A stretch of DNA of 6,219 nt, from contig JADFHU010000359.1 in the NCBI GenBank assembly GCA_022567055.1, positions 1 through 6,219 of the forward strand, written 5' to 3'. A program made the translations under genes and the position numbers. The notes beneath the pieces are model-generated. The model did not search any database, was not told the origin of the DNA, and saw only the letters and a program-made list of their open reading frames with translations. Of this stretch, positions 5,971 to 6,219 are shown in pieces; positions within the stretch are counted from its first letter, which is position 1, and every line of letters begins with the position of its first letter. Source of the stretch: Planctomycetota bacterium (lineage in GTDB: Bacteria; Planctomycetota; Phycisphaerae; Sedimentisphaerales; Anaerobacaceae).

Positions 5971-5987
5971 TAGCGATAACTAGGGGC
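5946..5987. repeat. CCAGG/GTAGCAG heptad block overlapping a gene's 3' end
   Basis: Units of seven: CGACCAG (5946-5952), GGACCAG (5953-5959), GTAGCAG (5960-5966), GTAGTAG (5967-5973), then the weaker CGATAAC and TAGGGGC. The first three units encode the last residues of the TPR protein and the stop TAG is at 5968-5970. Read on the minus strand the units are CTGGTCC/CTGGTCG and CTACTAC, resembling in style the GAGTCCC/TAGCCCC block at 389-420 but in opposite orientation. Confidence 0.6.
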
Positions 5988-5992
5988 CATTC

Positions 5993-6011
5993 GCTCCCTT
6001 TCGCGGGGAGC
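5993..6011. other. Perfect inverted repeat GCTCCC / GGGAGC
   Basis: GCTCCC (5993-5998) pairs with GGGAGC (6006-6011) around the 7-base loop TTTCGCG. It starts 23 bases after the stop of the TPR gene. There is no following T-run, so it is at best part of a factor-dependent or composite terminator. Confidence 0.45.
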
Positions 6012-6012
6012 T

Positions 6013-6038
6013 GACCGTGGCCTCAACCGGCCCCGGTC
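6013..6038. other. Strong GC-rich hairpin, possible terminator without clear T-run
   Basis: GACCG-T-GGCC (6013-6022) pairs with GGCC-C-CGGTC (6029-6038), nine base pairs with one T/C mismatch and the 6-base loop TCAACC. It directly follows the 5993-6011 hairpin. The sequence after it (GTTAGAATTTGG) has only a short TTT, so classical intrinsic termination is doubtful, but it is the best terminator-like structure in the window and is placed at the end of the gene block. Confidence 0.45.
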
Positions 6039-6046
6039 GTTAGAAT

Positions 6047-6082
6047 TTGGGACTTACTCAGGAATATTTCGGTTGGTCCCAA
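6047..6082. other. Inverted repeat TTGGGAC / GTCCCAA with 22-base loop
   Basis: TTGGGAC (6047-6053) is the exact inverse of GTCCCAA (6076-6082). The loop is 22 bases. It lies 24 bases before the ATG at 6107 and could be a leader structure, an operator-like dyad, or chance. Confidence 0.35.
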
Positions 6083-6106
6083 GTCTCATAGTGCGTGAGA
6101 GGCCCT

Positions 6107-6219
6107 ATGATCGAACGACTTATCCCTAAGTATTCGATATTCCTTAATCCTTGGCTTCCTTGCTATGGCGTTCTCGCTGTTCTTCCTCACAGCGGGCCGG
6201 GACGCCCTCATTGTGGTCT
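6107..6219 (+). CDS. Possible start of a small membrane protein, apparently frameshifted; runs off the window
   Basis: An ATG at 6107 is preceded by GAGAGG (6097-6102), four bases away, a short but possible ribosome site. It encodes MIERLIPKYSIF, a plausible amphipathic N-terminus, but then reads LNPWLPCYGVLAV, Pro/Cys-rich and unlike a real protein. The next frame, open from 6111, encodes SLILGFLAMAFSLFFLTAG and then RDALIVV to the window end, a convincing membrane helix, yet has no ATG/GTG/TTG before 6165. Joining the two around 6140-6147 gives a sensible membrane protein beginning. The shift could be a sequencing error, a real mutation, or my misreading of a gene that starts at 6165 (MAFSLFFLTAG). 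No family is recognised. Confidence 0.3.
   Translation, partial: MIERLIPKYSIFLNPWLPCYGVLAVLPHSGPGRPHCG

Overview
The window looks like part of a cell-surface or protein-glycosylation locus from a GC-rich, Gram-negative-type environmental bacterium. Long TPR proteins fused to GT9/GT41-like glycosyltransferase domains, and gene gaps filled with 7-bp and 6-bp periodic repeats, are features I associate from memory with Planctomycetota, Desulfobacterota, Nitrospirota and Omnitrophota. The sequence alone does not fix the phylum. Every supported gene is on the + strand.

Layout. Positions 1-176 hold the C-terminus of a GT2 polyprenyl-phosphate glycosyltransferase (ALG5/DPM1/GtrB type). Positions 177-420 are non-coding, with a doubled 8-mer, a small hairpin, a block of CGAA-type heptads and a block of TAGCCCC-type heptads that runs up to the next start codon. 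Positions 421-2118 and 2125-4236 encode two paralogous proteins, each an N-terminal TPR superhelix (7 and 11 repeats) followed by a GT-B/GT9-like glycosyltransferase domain. A 267-residue GT2 glycosyltransferase (4233-5036) follows with a 4-base ATGA overlap. Positions 5037-5187 are non-coding and mostly a hexamer-periodic repeat with inverted arms. Positions 5188-5970 encode a TPR-only protein whose eighth repeat breaks off inside another heptad block. Positions 5971-6219 contain three successive inverted repeats, then the start of what may be a frameshifted or incomplete small membrane protein.

How the genes may work together (inference). The three tightly packed genes 421-5036 form one translational unit. 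The TPR domains would select an acceptor, probably a protein, in the cytoplasm. The attached GT domain and the co-translated GT2 enzyme would add sugars. TPR-glycosyltransferases such as flagellin-modifying FlmG and O-GlcNAc transferase are the known precedent. The upstream polyprenyl-phosphate transferase fits a wider glycan locus.

The most unusual aspect is the non-coding DNA. Each edge of the gene block carries a short-period repeat of a different family. One abuts a start codon, one contains an alternative start with a near copy of the next gene's N-terminus, and one supplies the stop codon of a truncated TPR gene.
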